Source of the DNA: Bacillota bacterium
GTDB lineage: Bacteria; Bacillota; Clostridia; Acetivibrionales; DSM-1351
NCBI GenBank assembly: GCA_023397905.1
Contig: JAEWSZ010000186.1
Location: 1-64,000, forward strand
Direction of reading: 5' to 3'
DNA length: 64,000 bases
Part shown: positions 25,346 to 34,141 of the stretch, in pieces
Layout of the letters: each line of letters starts with the position of its first letter
Position numbering within the stretch: the first letter of the stretch is position 1
Translations under genes and position numbers: made by a program
Notes under the pieces: generated by a model
Databases searched by the model: none
Seen by the model: only the letters and a program-made list of their open reading frames with translations
What the model was told of the DNA's origin: nothing

Positions 25346-26425
25346 TTATTTCTTCTCAAGGTATTTGGTTTCCAGCGATGCTTTGATCTCATCGTTGATT
25401 TTCATCAGATCATCGTTATATGTTTCCGTATTGTCTTTTGTAACTACAGATGTGCCCGTATCCACCCTGTACATTCCGGCCTTTGGCGTCCAGCCTTCGG
25501 ACATATACTTGAGCAAAAGCAGGGATATGTATCCGTGGGCATATGGGTTCTGTGAAATGGTGGCTTCCAGGTATCCTTCCTTTATGGCCTTTATTGTTAC
25601 CGGATCGGTATCGATACCTATGGAGTGAATGGCCCTGTTTCCGCCTTTCTGCTTATAGGCCTGCAGAACGTTGCATATACCTATTGTAGTTGTATCTCCG
25701 GTGGCGATGATCCCATCCACCTTGTCAATATTTGCGGAAATCGAGTCGTCGATCTTCTGCACTGCCTCTTCAACGCTCTTCATCCCTGAGATCTCCTGAA
25801 TTATTTTAACATTGGGGTGTTTTTTCACCGCCTCTTCAACGCCTTCTTTTCTGAGCTTGGTATTTGCGTCTTCGAGTACTTCCAGCACATTTATGATATT
25901 GCCCTTATCCCCCATTGCCTTGATCAGTTCTTCGGTTGCAGCTGCGGCAGCCGCTTTGACATCCGTTCCTACGTAGAATTTGGCTTTTGTGGGCTCAACG
26001 GTGGAAGATCCGAAATTGACGAAGGATACGCCGCTTGCTTCCATTTCTTCATACAGTCCGTTTGCCGCGCTTCCATCGGAAGGGTAGATCGAAAAGTATT
26101 TGATTCCCTTTGCGGCAAGAGCTTCTACATTCTGTGTTTCACTGTCCTGCTTCCAGTCGGGGCCGATCTGTTTCTCCACTGTAATGCCGAAATCCTTCTC
26201 AAAACCTTCCACACCCTTTTTAACATCTTCAAAATACGGGTGGGGAGCTGAGGCATACCAGGCTACTTTAAATTCGGACGAGTTTCCTGAAGTCGTTGAA
26301 ACTCCCGCCTTAGTTGTATCGTCAGATGGAGTAGCAGATGACCCGCACCCGCTTAAAATTGTGAATAAGAACACTGCCAATACCATTGTTGTCGCAATAA
26401 TTTTAAGTAGTTTCTTGCTTCCCAT
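25346..26425 (-). CDS. Sugar-binding lipoprotein of the CUT2 transporter
   Basis: A 359-aa periplasmic-binding-protein type I (RbsB/XylF-like). The signal peptide ends in the lipobox LSGCG (Cys27), followed by a Ser/Thr linker. Domain I begins FKVAWYASAPHPYFEDVKKG. It is closely related to the tethered paralogue at 27773-28849; shared strings include ANIDKVDGIIATGDTT versus ANIDRVDGIICTGDTT. GGAGGA precedes the ATG. It delivers sugar to the permease encoded just upstream. Confidence 0.9.
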   Translation of the reverse strand: MGSKKLLKIIATTMVLAVFLFTILSGCGSSATPSDDTTKAGVSTTSGNSSEFKVAWYASAPHPYFEDVKKGVEGFEKDFGITVEKQIGPDWKQDSETQNVEALAAKGIKYFSIYPSDGSAANGLYEEMEASGVSFVNFGSSTVEPTKAKFYVGTDVKAAAAAATEELIKAMGDKGNIINVLEVLEDANTKLRKEGVEEAVKKHPNVKIIQEISGMKSVEEAVQKIDDSISANIDKVDGIIATGDTTTIGICNVLQAYKQKGGNRAIHSIGIDTDPVTIKAIKEGYLEATISQNPYAHGYISLLLLKYMSEGWTPKAGMYRVDTGTSVVTKDNTETYNDDLMKINDEIKASLETKYLEKK

Positions 26426-26511
26426 AAAATTTCCTCCTGATTTTTATTTGTTTTTTCCTCTGATATATATTCAAGCCCGGTCTGTTTTCCGCGGCCTAAA
26501 TAGCGAAATGC

Positions 26512-27519
26512 CTAATTTCTCATCACCGAATTGTACTTGATCCTGAAGCTTTCAAACATAACAGCCAGAAGAATGATTATCCCCAGGAATGTCTGCTCGA
26601 AATAAACATTGACGTTCAGCATGATCAGACCGTTTTTTATAAAGGTCATCATGAATGCGCTGGCAAACAGTCCCAGAGCCGTGATTTCGCCGCCTGCAAG
26701 GGCCGTTCCTCCTATGACCGCGACGGCGAAGGATATGATCATCCAGTCGCTTCCCGTGGCCGGCGGAGCGGAGCCCAGCCTGGAAATCCACAAAACACCT
26801 GCCAGCGCCGCGCAAAACCCTGATATGGCATTGGCAAGCACTATGATCTTATCTGTCTTTATCCCCGACAGCCTTGCCGCGGATTCGTTTCCGCCTGTGG
26901 CAAGTATCCTTCTTCCGATAACGGTAAACTTGAACATGTACCATATTATTACAAGTACAACGACCATCAGCCAGAAGAGATACGGCATTCCCAGCACCCC
27001 GCCCCTTCCCAGCACAGTAAAGGATTTTGGTATCTTAGTGTATGAATAGCCTTTTGAAATTCCGTTTACCAGACCTGTAAATACGAAGGATGTGGCCAGC
27101 GTAACTACAAATGAATTCAATTTGAATTTGACCACCAGCAGCCCGTTCAGCAGGCCTGCAATAATCCCCACCAAAAGCGCTATTATAACAGCCAGCCAGC
27201 TCGGCCAGCTCAATATGTCCATGCAATACCCAGCAGTTATAACCGATAAACCGCCTATTGCGCCCAGCGACAGATTCATTCCGCCGATAACCAGGACAAA
27301 TGCCTGTCCTATTGCCACAAACAAGTACAATGCGGCGGTCCTTGAAACATTAAACAGATTGTATGACGTTAAAAAGCTGTCCGAACTTAAGGAAAAAACT
27401 CCAAACAACACTAATGTCGCAACGATAACACTGATATCACTGCGTCTCAACACATTTGAAATAAATTTTTTGGCAGAAAAATTCGGGAGCGAAGCTTTTT
27501 GTGTTTCTAACTGACTCAA
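26512..27519 (-). CDS. Sugar ABC transporter permease (RbsC/XylH type)
   Basis: A 335-aa integral membrane protein with eight to ten hydrophobic segments. It carries the BPD_transp_2 motif GRRILATGGNESAARLSGI and the conserved FAVAVIGGTALAGGEIT. The start is TTG at 27519, fixed by AGGAGG nine bases upstream. It is first gene of the transport operon (permease, binding protein, ATPase, mutarotase, UroD-like), directly after the terminator of the regulatory operon. Confidence 0.92.
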   Translation of the reverse strand: MSQLETQKASLPNFSAKKFISNVLRRSDISVIVATLVLFGVFSLSSDSFLTSYNLFNVSRTAALYLFVAIGQAFVLVIGGMNLSLGAIGGLSVITAGYCMDILSWPSWLAVIIALLVGIIAGLLNGLLVVKFKLNSFVVTLATSFVFTGLVNGISKGYSYTKIPKSFTVLGRGGVLGMPYLFWLMVVVLVIIWYMFKFTVIGRRILATGGNESAARLSGIKTDKIIVLANAISGFCAALAGVLWISRLGSAPPATGSDWMIISFAVAVIGGTALAGGEITALGLFASAFMMTFIKNGLIMLNVNVYFEQTFLGIIILLAVMFESFRIKYNSVMRN

Positions 27520-27669
27520 GACAATTTCCTCCTTAATATCTTTTTATATTTCATTTAGCTAAATTATATATTCTTGCGCGGAGATATAATTCTAAAATAA
27601 ATTATAAAAATAGTAAAAATTTATAATGTCAGAAATGCCCAATTTTTATATTTTAAAAATCAGTATAAA

Positions 27670-27717
27670 AAAATGCTAAAAATAAAAAAAAATACTATAT
27701 TAATATAGTATTTTTTA
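27670..27717 (-). terminator. Terminator between the sensor and transport operons
   Basis: Positions 27687-27701 and 27702-27716 are perfect 15-bp complements with no loop. On the minus strand the hairpin runs into TTTTTTTTTATTTTT. The sequence from here to 27519 holds the transport-operon promoter region: a TATAAT is present but no good -35, as expected for activator-dependent expression. Confidence 0.8.
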
Positions 27718-27772
27718 AGGAAACCGCCGGTACCCGGTTTTATATCAGGCCAAGCCCCGCCCTGTCATAATT

Positions 27773-28849
27773 CTATTTTTTGAGATATTTCACTTCCAAC
27801 GAAGCTTTTATATCCTCCGTCATTTTAATCAGCCTGCCGTTGATACTGTCTATGTTATTTTTATCCGCGATGACGATCCCCGTGTCTATGCGCTGGAAAC
27901 CCCCGGTCCTTGATTCCCAGCCCTCATGTAAATATTTCAGCAGCAGGCAGGATATATACCCCATGCCATATGAATTCTGGGCGATGGTCTTGTCCATGAT
28001 GCCGTCTTTTATGGCCTTCACGACTATTGGATCCGTATTTACCCCCACTGAGTGGATTGTCTTCCCTCTTCCTTCCTTTTTATATTCCGACAGCACCTGT
28101 GCCATGCCCACGCTGGTAGTATCTCCGGTGCAGATTATTCCGTCCACCCGGTCGATATTTGCGTAAAGGGCCTCACTGATTTTTTGAACCGCCTCTTCCG
28201 TATTTTTTGTTCCGGATACTTCCTGGATTATGTGAACATCCGGATATTTACTTATGACTTCTTCTATTGCCTGCTTCCTGAGCGCAGTGTTTGAGTCCTC
28301 CAGTATTTCAAGAACATTTATTATATTTCCCTTCCCGCCCATGGACTTTATCAGTTCCTCACAAACCGTTTTAGCGGCGGCCTTTACGTCTGTGCCCACA
28401 TAAAACTCCGCATCCGTGGGCTCGAATGTATTTGCACCGAAATTAATAAAATGGCACCCTTTCTGGGTGAGTTCCTTATACAAGGCATTGGCTCCGCTGG
28501 GATCGGTAGGATAAACCGAAAACAGCCTGTAGCCCATGGAAGCCAGCGCTTCTACATTTTCAGATTCACTGCTCTGCTCCCAATCCGGCCCGAACCGCTT
28601 TTCCACCGCAACTCCATAGTCCTTTTCAAATGCTTCCACTCCCACCTTCACATCCTGAAAATACGTATGCGGGACGGTGGCATACCAGGCCATTTTAAAG
28701 TCATCCTCTCCGCTTTTTATGCCGGCGGAGCGGTTTTCCGGCCCGTCACTCCGGGATATTATTCCTGTACAGACTATTAACAATATTCCTGTAAATGCCA
28801 GAAATAAAAGCACTATAAATGTTATTGCCTGAATCCTGCCTGTTTTCAA
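27773..28849 (-). CDS. Membrane-tethered sugar-binding protein, probable co-sensor (XylFII-like)
   Basis: A 358-aa paralogue of the binding protein at 25346, well over half identical by eye in the central region. The N-terminus has a hydrophobic segment (about 9-31) but no lipobox: the only Cys is in LLIVCT, where Val at -1 is not allowed. It should therefore stay anchored by an uncleaved helix. It is encoded 79 bp after the LytS/YesM kinase, as in XylFII-LytS systems in which the tethered protein presents ligand to the kinase. TTG start with GGGGG upstream. Confidence 0.85.
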   Translation of the reverse strand: MKTGRIQAITFIVLLFLAFTGILLIVCTGIISRSDGPENRSAGIKSGEDDFKMAWYATVPHTYFQDVKVGVEAFEKDYGVAVEKRFGPDWEQSSESENVEALASMGYRLFSVYPTDPSGANALYKELTQKGCHFINFGANTFEPTDAEFYVGTDVKAAAKTVCEELIKSMGGKGNIINVLEILEDSNTALRKQAIEEVISKYPDVHIIQEVSGTKNTEEAVQKISEALYANIDRVDGIICTGDTTSVGMAQVLSEYKKEGRGKTIHSVGVNTDPIVVKAIKDGIMDKTIAQNSYGMGYISCLLLKYLHEGWESRTGGFQRIDTGIVIADKNNIDSINGRLIKMTEDIKASLEVKYLKK

Positions 28850-28928
28850 AGAATAATCCCCCTTAAGAACAAATTTTGCCGCAGTGCAAGCCCTGATGGT
28901 GGCGTTTTCACTATCTTCACATATGAAA

Positions 28929-30458
28929 TTACGTACGGATGAATTCTTTATAGAGTTTGATTCTCACTTCAGTGCCCTGACCGATTTTGCTCTCTATTTC
29001 TATGACATTTTTGCCGAAGGTCAGCTCAAGCCTTCTGATTACATTGTTCACTCCGATACCCATTCTGGAATCTTCCGACATTTTGCCCCTGTTGTTTATT
29101 ATGTCGTTTAATATTTTGCTGTTCATACCGATGCCGTTATCCTTTATAACGACCAGGATAATCTCATCCCTGTCCAGTATGTTCAATTCCATAAGGCCCT
29201 CTTCCTCTTTGGGCTCCAGCCCGTGTATAACGGCATTTTCAACAAAGGGCTGCAGGATCATGCTTGGAACTTTGTAATCCAGTGCGCCGTCGTCTATGTT
29301 AAAAGCGTATTTTATTTTCTCGCCAAACCTCATTTTCTGGATAAATATGTAGTTCTTTACCATTTCAAATTCTTCCGCCAGCGTTACGGTTTCATCAAGC
29401 TTTTTCAGGTTGTACCTGAGAATATCCGCAACGCTTTCGATCATCCTTTTGATATCGTCCGCCTTCTGGGCCTTCGCCATGGAGGCGATGGTATTCATGG
29501 TGTTAAAAAGGAAATGCGGGTTTATCTGGGATTGAAGAAACCGTAACTCGGCCTCATTCAGCAGATTTGAGAATTCCAAGTTTTTGATCTCCTGATCCTT
29601 GAGCCTTTTTTCAATATTTGCTTTCTCGCTGATGCCGTCAATAAGCTTTTTAATATGGGTGACCATGTAGTTAAAGGAGTCCGAAAGTATTGCGATCTCA
29701 TCCTTTGACTTCACGGAAAACCTCTCGATCTCCAGATTCCCCTCGGCAATTTTTCTGGCAACACGGGCAAGATTCACAATATCGCCTCCCGCCCTGCGGG
29801 AAAAGGCAATGGCAAAAATAATGCTGAGGCCGCTCACCAGCAGGATCAGCCCGTACACCGAAACGCCTACCCAATTCGCCCTCTTGTTCAAATCGGCCTT
29901 TATAACCTGCTGGTAGCTCAGCTCAAAGGATATGAGCCGTGCCACCGTGTCCTGTATCCAGGAGGCTATTTTCATGGACTTGTCCTTATATCTGGCAGTC
30001 TCCCCCAATTTGTTGCTTTCGGAGGTTATATAAATATTTTTCAGGTTCTCTTCATAATCCGCAATCAAGGCTTCTATTTCCTCGACCCTTTTCCTGGCGT
30101 TTGCATCCACGATGACCGAGTCCAGTTTTTCAGTATTCCGCTTCATTTTCTGGATCTCTTTAAACACACTTGCCTTTTTTTCCTTATAATCCGGCATATT
30201 GGTCAGCACATATCCCGAAATGATAGTAGTTATGGTCTGGGAGGAAGTGACGATCTGGTTTGCGGCAATGGTTCTTTCGATCATCTGATCCTCTTCCGTT
30301 AAATAGCTGCGCAGGCTGGAAAAGGACAGGATGGAAATACTGCCTGTTATGATGACAATGAATAAAAAGCTCAGTATGAGCTTTGATTTGAAGCTGTGCT
30401 GTACATTTTCTATTATGTTGGCCAATTTATTAAATACGATGACCGCCCACCTCCGCAA
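28929..30458 (-). CDS. Sensor histidine kinase, YesM/LytS family
   Basis: Membrane kinase of 509 aa. Membrane helices at about 27-47 and 197-219 enclose a helical extracellular domain; a HAMP linker runs to about 270. The HisKA-type motif is LQSQINPHFLFNTMNT (His315), and the ATPase N-box is QPFVENAVIHG with DNGIGM after it. It is partner of the YesN-type regulator 21 bp upstream. The start is uncertain: GGAGGT is followed only by ATC at a proper distance, while the TTG at 30458 lies before it with a weak GGGG. Confidence 0.92.
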   Translation of the reverse strand: MRRWAVIVFNKLANIIENVQHSFKSKLILSFLFIVIITGSISILSFSSLRSYLTEEDQMIERTIAANQIVTSSQTITTIISGYVLTNMPDYKEKKASVFKEIQKMKRNTEKLDSVIVDANARKRVEEIEALIADYEENLKNIYITSESNKLGETARYKDKSMKIASWIQDTVARLISFELSYQQVIKADLNKRANWVGVSVYGLILLVSGLSIIFAIAFSRRAGGDIVNLARVARKIAEGNLEIERFSVKSKDEIAILSDSFNYMVTHIKKLIDGISEKANIEKRLKDQEIKNLEFSNLLNEAELRFLQSQINPHFLFNTMNTIASMAKAQKADDIKRMIESVADILRYNLKKLDETVTLAEEFEMVKNYIFIQKMRFGEKIKYAFNIDDGALDYKVPSMILQPFVENAVIHGLEPKEEEGLMELNILDRDEIILVVIKDNGIGMNSKILNDIINNRGKMSEDSRMGIGVNNVIRRLELTFGKNVIEIESKIGQGTEVRIKLYKEFIRT

Positions 30459-30479
30459 AAATTAATCCCCGGGATTCAT

Positions 30480-32108
30480 CTATTTATCCCTGAGTTCGCT
30501 GATCATTCTGGAATTGTGCAGCTTGAACTGGCCTGTGGTCAGCCCCGTATGCCTTTTAAACACCCTGCAGAAGTAATTTACATCACTGTACCCCACCGCT
30601 TCGCTGACTTTCCTGATATTTTTCTCGCCGGACAGCATCAGTTCCTTTGCATGATTTATCCTTTTTTGAATAATATAGTCGATGTAATTCATCCCCAGCT
30701 CTTCTTTGAATATCCTGCTTATATAGGCAGGGCCCAGCCCCACCTCTTCCGCGATTTTTTCCAGATTTATGTCTCCCGTAAAAAACCTGTCTATGTATTC
30801 CTTTACTTTGGATACTATGACAGAATCATTTCCCTTCAGCTTGTGTTCCACCATGCTGTCAATCAGATACTGGAGGCTTGTCCTGCAATAGGATCTGAGC
30901 TCGTCCAAGGTATTCATCCTGTTGAGCTCGGAAACAGTCTGGATACTGTCCAGTATTTTGACATCCGGCCTTTTTAACATCAGGTGCCTTTTTATTATCA
31001 ATATGAACTGGTTCATGTATTCCTTCACCACCGCAATATCATTGCTGCCGTCAAAAATTTCATTCAGCATGGATTCGGATAGTTTCCCGACCTTTTCAAA
31101 ATTCCCCAGCCTGATGTATTCCAGCAGTTCGTTTTCAAGGGCCAAAGGATACTGGAACTGTGACGGAAGTACTTCGTTTTCAATATTTTTGAAATGGGTT
31201 ATTTCATTTTTTCCCGCCCCTTTTCTCAGGGCATAATAGGCTTCATTGTAAGAGTGCCTGAAATTTTCATAGCCGCAGTATGTTTTGCCTATCCCCACGC
31301 TTATCTCAATATTTGTCATGACCTTGATCTTTCTCATGATGTCCGCCGCAATGGTAATTGCTTCTGAAAGTATCTTTTCCTGGTTATGCTCCTTTTCCAC
31401 TATGAAAAAAACAACGTAAGTGTCCCCGTTATTTTCTCCGAAAAAGCACTTCCGGGTCAAGGGGAGGAATTTAGCCATTATCTGGTATATTTTTTCCTTG
31501 AGGATTTTATTGCGTATATTGCCGTTGATAAAATTGGAATCATTCTGCTCATAGGACAGCAGCATAAAATATCCCGCCTCAATATTTTCCTGCAAAAACC
31601 CTATATAGCTCTCAATTTCGGTCTTGTCGGAATTGCTTGATATAAATGCGGAGACAATTTCCTTCTGGATCAGCGGCCTGACTACGCTTTCGGTTTTCTC
31701 TATCTTTTTGCTTATTTTGGCATTGCTCAGATTTATAGATATGAATTTGATACAGCTGTTGATTTTATTAACTACGTCCTCATCCTTGATGGGTTTCAGG
31801 CAGTAGCCTTTTATGCCCAGGTCCAAAGCCTGCTGTATATAATTGAAATCATCGTATGCGGTGATTACCAGTATAACAGTATTGGGATGCTGTTTTAAAA
31901 TCTGTTCCGAGGCCTCAAGCCCGTTTATTCCCGGTATCCTGATATCCATCAATATTATATCGGGCTCATACTTTGAGCTGAACTCCACTGCCTGTCTGCC
32001 GTTAATCGCCTCGCAGACAACGGAAACATTATTAAAATTCTCATAGATAATAGCCTTTAAAACATCTCTGGCCAAAGGTTCATCGTCAACGATCATAACA
32101 GTATACAA
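30480..32108 (-). CDS. Response regulator, YesN type (REC plus AraC-like DNA-binding domain)
   Basis: A 542-aa two-component regulator. The receiver domain has acidic residues in VDDEPLARD and the phosphoacceptor Asp55 in IILMDIRIPGING. A long helical middle is followed by an AraC-type double helix-turn-helix (about 435-535) with the hallmark ISRIFKEELGMNYIDYI and VGYSDVNYFCRVFKRHTG. Phosphorylated by the adjacent kinase, it probably activates the transport operon at 27519. TTG start with only a weak ribosome-binding site; the family usually begins MYKVLIVDDE, which supports it. Confidence 0.93.
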   Translation of the reverse strand: MYTVMIVDDEPLARDVLKAIIYENFNNVSVVCEAINGRQAVEFSSKYEPDIILMDIRIPGINGLEASEQILKQHPNTVILVITAYDDFNYIQQALDLGIKGYCLKPIKDEDVVNKINSCIKFISINLSNAKISKKIEKTESVVRPLIQKEIVSAFISSNSDKTEIESYIGFLQENIEAGYFMLLSYEQNDSNFINGNIRNKILKEKIYQIMAKFLPLTRKCFFGENNGDTYVVFFIVEKEHNQEKILSEAITIAADIMRKIKVMTNIEISVGIGKTYCGYENFRHSYNEAYYALRKGAGKNEITHFKNIENEVLPSQFQYPLALENELLEYIRLGNFEKVGKLSESMLNEIFDGSNDIAVVKEYMNQFILIIKRHLMLKRPDVKILDSIQTVSELNRMNTLDELRSYCRTSLQYLIDSMVEHKLKGNDSVIVSKVKEYIDRFFTGDINLEKIAEEVGLGPAYISRIFKEELGMNYIDYIIQKRINHAKELMLSGEKNIRKVSEAVGYSDVNYFCRVFKRHTGLTTGQFKLHNSRMISELRDK

Positions 32109-32135
32109 TAGTTTTACCGTCCCATATCGAATTTT

Positions 32136-32570
32136 TTATAACTCAGTCACAAAAGTTTCAATACTGCCCTCTGAATTTACAATAACCTTAAAGGATTTTA
32201 AATGTTCAATATCAAAACCCATTATAAATTTAATTTCGCCTTCATATTTGTCCAAAGCTATTTCGAATATTTTATCAAAGAATTCAATAACAGACAGATG
32301 ATTTATATAGCAATTTTTATACGTTTCATCATTAAAAAGTTCAGCCTCAAAACGGTTTCCCGTTCTGATCCTTTGAATCTGCAGGTATTTTTCCAGAATC
32401 TCTATTTCATTAAACAAGGTTACATTCAGCATGTTTTTTGAGATATATTTAAAAACCTTATCCATATTCCCAAGCAATTCAAAGGTAGTTGTATCATGTG
32501 AAATGTAAGCTGTCTGGCTTGCAGTCACTATGCAGTTGTGAACAAACTCAAATAGTTTTTTGTTATCCAC
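32136..32570 (-). CDS. Truncated LytS-like pseudo-kinase domain protein
   Basis: A 144-aa soluble protein that aligns by eye with the kinase core of the neighbouring histidine kinase. EIEILEKYLQIQRIRTGNRF corresponds to EFEMVKNYIFIQKMRFGEKI. It lacks the phospho-acceptor (NPHFLFN appears as KKLFEFV) and has lost the N-box (QPFVENA appears as IEFFDKI). No DNGIG motif is present. It should neither autophosphorylate nor bind ATP, yet the fold seems kept, as in Spo0B-like proteins. It is first in the operon with yesN and the kinase, GTG start with GAGG. A modulator of the two-component pair is likely. Confidence 0.6.
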   Translation of the reverse strand: MDNKKLFEFVHNCIVTASQTAYISHDTTTFELLGNMDKVFKYISKNMLNVTLFNEIEILEKYLQIQRIRTGNRFEAELFNDETYKNCYINHLSVIEFFDKIFEIALDKYEGEIKFIMGFDIEHLKSFKVIVNSEGSIETFVTEL

Positions 32571-32645
32571 AGCAACCTCATAGAATAATATAAGAATTAA
32601 AATATATTTCTGAATATAATTTTGTAAATTTAATTTCTAAATATA

Positions 32646-32674
32646 ATTATAGTTTATTAAGTTCCACAGCACAA
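32646..32674 (-). promoter_or_regulatory. Promoter of the sugar-sensor operon
   Basis: Minus-strand TTGTGC (32674-32669), a 17-nt spacer, then TATAAT (32651-32646), 75 bp before the pseudo-kinase start. Confidence 0.6.
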
Positions 32675-32757
32675 CTCCGCATTTTATTCCAAAGCAATTT
32701 AAAACAATTTACATAAATGCGCCGGCTAACTGTGTTCCTCCCGCCCTGCTCCGGAAA

Positions 32758-33930
32758 TCATTTTTCCTCCACCGCCGCCCGTATCTGCCGGAGCGCTTTT
32801 TCGACCTGTGCCTTGGGACATGCCACATTCATGCGCATGAAGCCTTCCCCGTTTTTTCCGAAATAGGTCCCGGCGCTCATGGCAACTCCCGCTTTGTTTA
32901 CCATAAATTCCGTCAGCTGCCTTCCGCTCAGTCCCAGCTTTCTGCAGTCCAGCCATATGAGATATGTGCCTTCCGGCCGGATGGGCCTTATTTGCGGTAC
33001 ATACCTGTTAAAATAGTCCACTGCCAGATCCACATTGTCCCCAACATACTCAAGCAGCTGGTCCAGCCACTCCTCACCATACTCAAAGGCGGCCTGGGTC
33101 CCTGCCATGCTCATGCAGTTGTTGCACTCGATGTGCAGCCTCGCCCAGGCGGCGTCAAAATTCCTTTTGGTCCCCGCATCGGGAAATACTATTATAGATG
33201 ACTGCAAACCGGCCAGATTAAAGGTTTTACTGGCGGCAATACAGGTTGTGGTTATCTTTCTCAGTTCTTCCGAAACGGATGAAAAAACCGTATGGGTGCT
33301 GCCCCTTAAAATCAGGTCCGAATGTATCTCATCAGCTATTACCTTTATGCCGTATCTCAGGCAGATATCTCCGAGCCTCTCCAGCTCCTCTTTGGTCCAG
33401 ACCCTTCCCACGGGATTGTGGGGACTGCACAGAATAAGATACCCGGCCCCCTGCTTTGCCTTTTCCTCCAGGTCCGCATAGTCCATGTAATAACGTCCGC
33501 CCACTTCCTTCAATGGGTTTTCCAGCAGTTCCCGGTGCGCCTCCTTTACAGCGTTGAAAAAAGGCCTGTAAACGGGCGTCTGAATTATGACCTTATCCTC
33601 CGGCCCGGTCAGCTCCCTGACCATCATGCAAATGGAAGGCATCACTCCCAGGCTGAAGCTCATGAGGTCTTTGTCTATATCCCAGTTCTTCCTTCTCTTC
33701 TGGAAATCACAAACCGCGTCATAGTGGGCTTCAGGCCTCACAGTATACCCGAATATGCCGTTTTCCGTACGCTCCCTGATGGCGTCTATTACAGGCCGGG
33801 CCGCTTTAAAATCCATATCCGCCACCCACATGGGTATGGCGTCCCCATTGCCGTACAGTTTTTCCAGTTCCGCATATTTTTCGGCATATGTATTACGCCG
33901 GTCAATTATCTCATCAAAATCATATTTCAT
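32758..33930 (-). CDS. PLP-dependent C-S beta-lyase, PatB/MalY family
   Basis: Fold-type I aminotransferase-like enzyme that cleaves cystathionine or cysteine conjugates to pyruvate, ammonia and a thiol. The PLP lysine is in AASKTFNLAGLQ (Lys235), and the family motif SPHNPVGRVWTKEEL is near 170. The opening YDFDEIIDRRNTYAEKY and MWVADMDF are typical of PatB. 390 aa, normal length. It is a single leftward gene, divergent from the cyclophilin gene. Two imperfect direct repeats lie in the shared upstream region and may bind a sulphur-responsive regulator. Confidence 0.88.
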   Translation of the reverse strand: MKYDFDEIIDRRNTYAEKYAELEKLYGNGDAIPMWVADMDFKAARPVIDAIRERTENGIFGYTVRPEAHYDAVCDFQKRRKNWDIDKDLMSFSLGVMPSICMMVRELTGPEDKVIIQTPVYRPFFNAVKEAHRELLENPLKEVGGRYYMDYADLEEKAKQGAGYLILCSPHNPVGRVWTKEELERLGDICLRYGIKVIADEIHSDLILRGSTHTVFSSVSEELRKITTTCIAASKTFNLAGLQSSIIVFPDAGTKRNFDAAWARLHIECNNCMSMAGTQAAFEYGEEWLDQLLEYVGDNVDLAVDYFNRYVPQIRPIRPEGTYLIWLDCRKLGLSGRQLTEFMVNKAGVAMSAGTYFGKNGEGFMRMNVACPKAQVEKALRQIRAAVEEK

Positions 33931-33953
33931 AATTTATACGATATCCCCTTAAG

Positions 33954-34038
33954 TTATTCCAGTATTCCGTCAACTTTTTACCTTCGCCTCGTTATAATGA
34001 TACCTGTTTTGCCGGAATAATTCCAGTATTTCGGCAAC
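33954..34038. repeat. Pair of 21-bp direct repeats between patB and the cyclophilin gene
   Basis: Positions 33954-33974 and 34018-34038 agree in about 17 of 21 bases around a shared core ATTCCAGTATT, 64 bp apart. They flank a TATAAT on the plus strand (34000 region). The arrangement suggests a two-site operator for one or both divergent genes; the regulator is unknown. Confidence 0.45.
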
Positions 34039-34141
34039 CGGCGCTAAAGTTTACTGGACCTTTTTTGTATTATAGGGTATTATAAACACTGGATTATTTC
34101 ATAGAAAAACTGTAATAACTTTACTTATCAGGAGGCTAATA

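Noticed and set aside
27686..27717. AT-rich palindrome considered as an attachment site or CRISPR-like repeat
   Set aside because: Single copy, followed by a long U-tract at an operon boundary; a terminator explains it.
32726..32956. 76-codon Gly-rich minus-strand frame at the end of patB
   Set aside because: It is an out-of-frame reading of the intact patB 3' end without a ribosome-binding site.
33931..34141. Riboswitch (S-box or T-box) upstream of the C-S lyase
   Set aside because: No S-box core or T-box sequence is visible; only direct repeats and promoter-like boxes are present.
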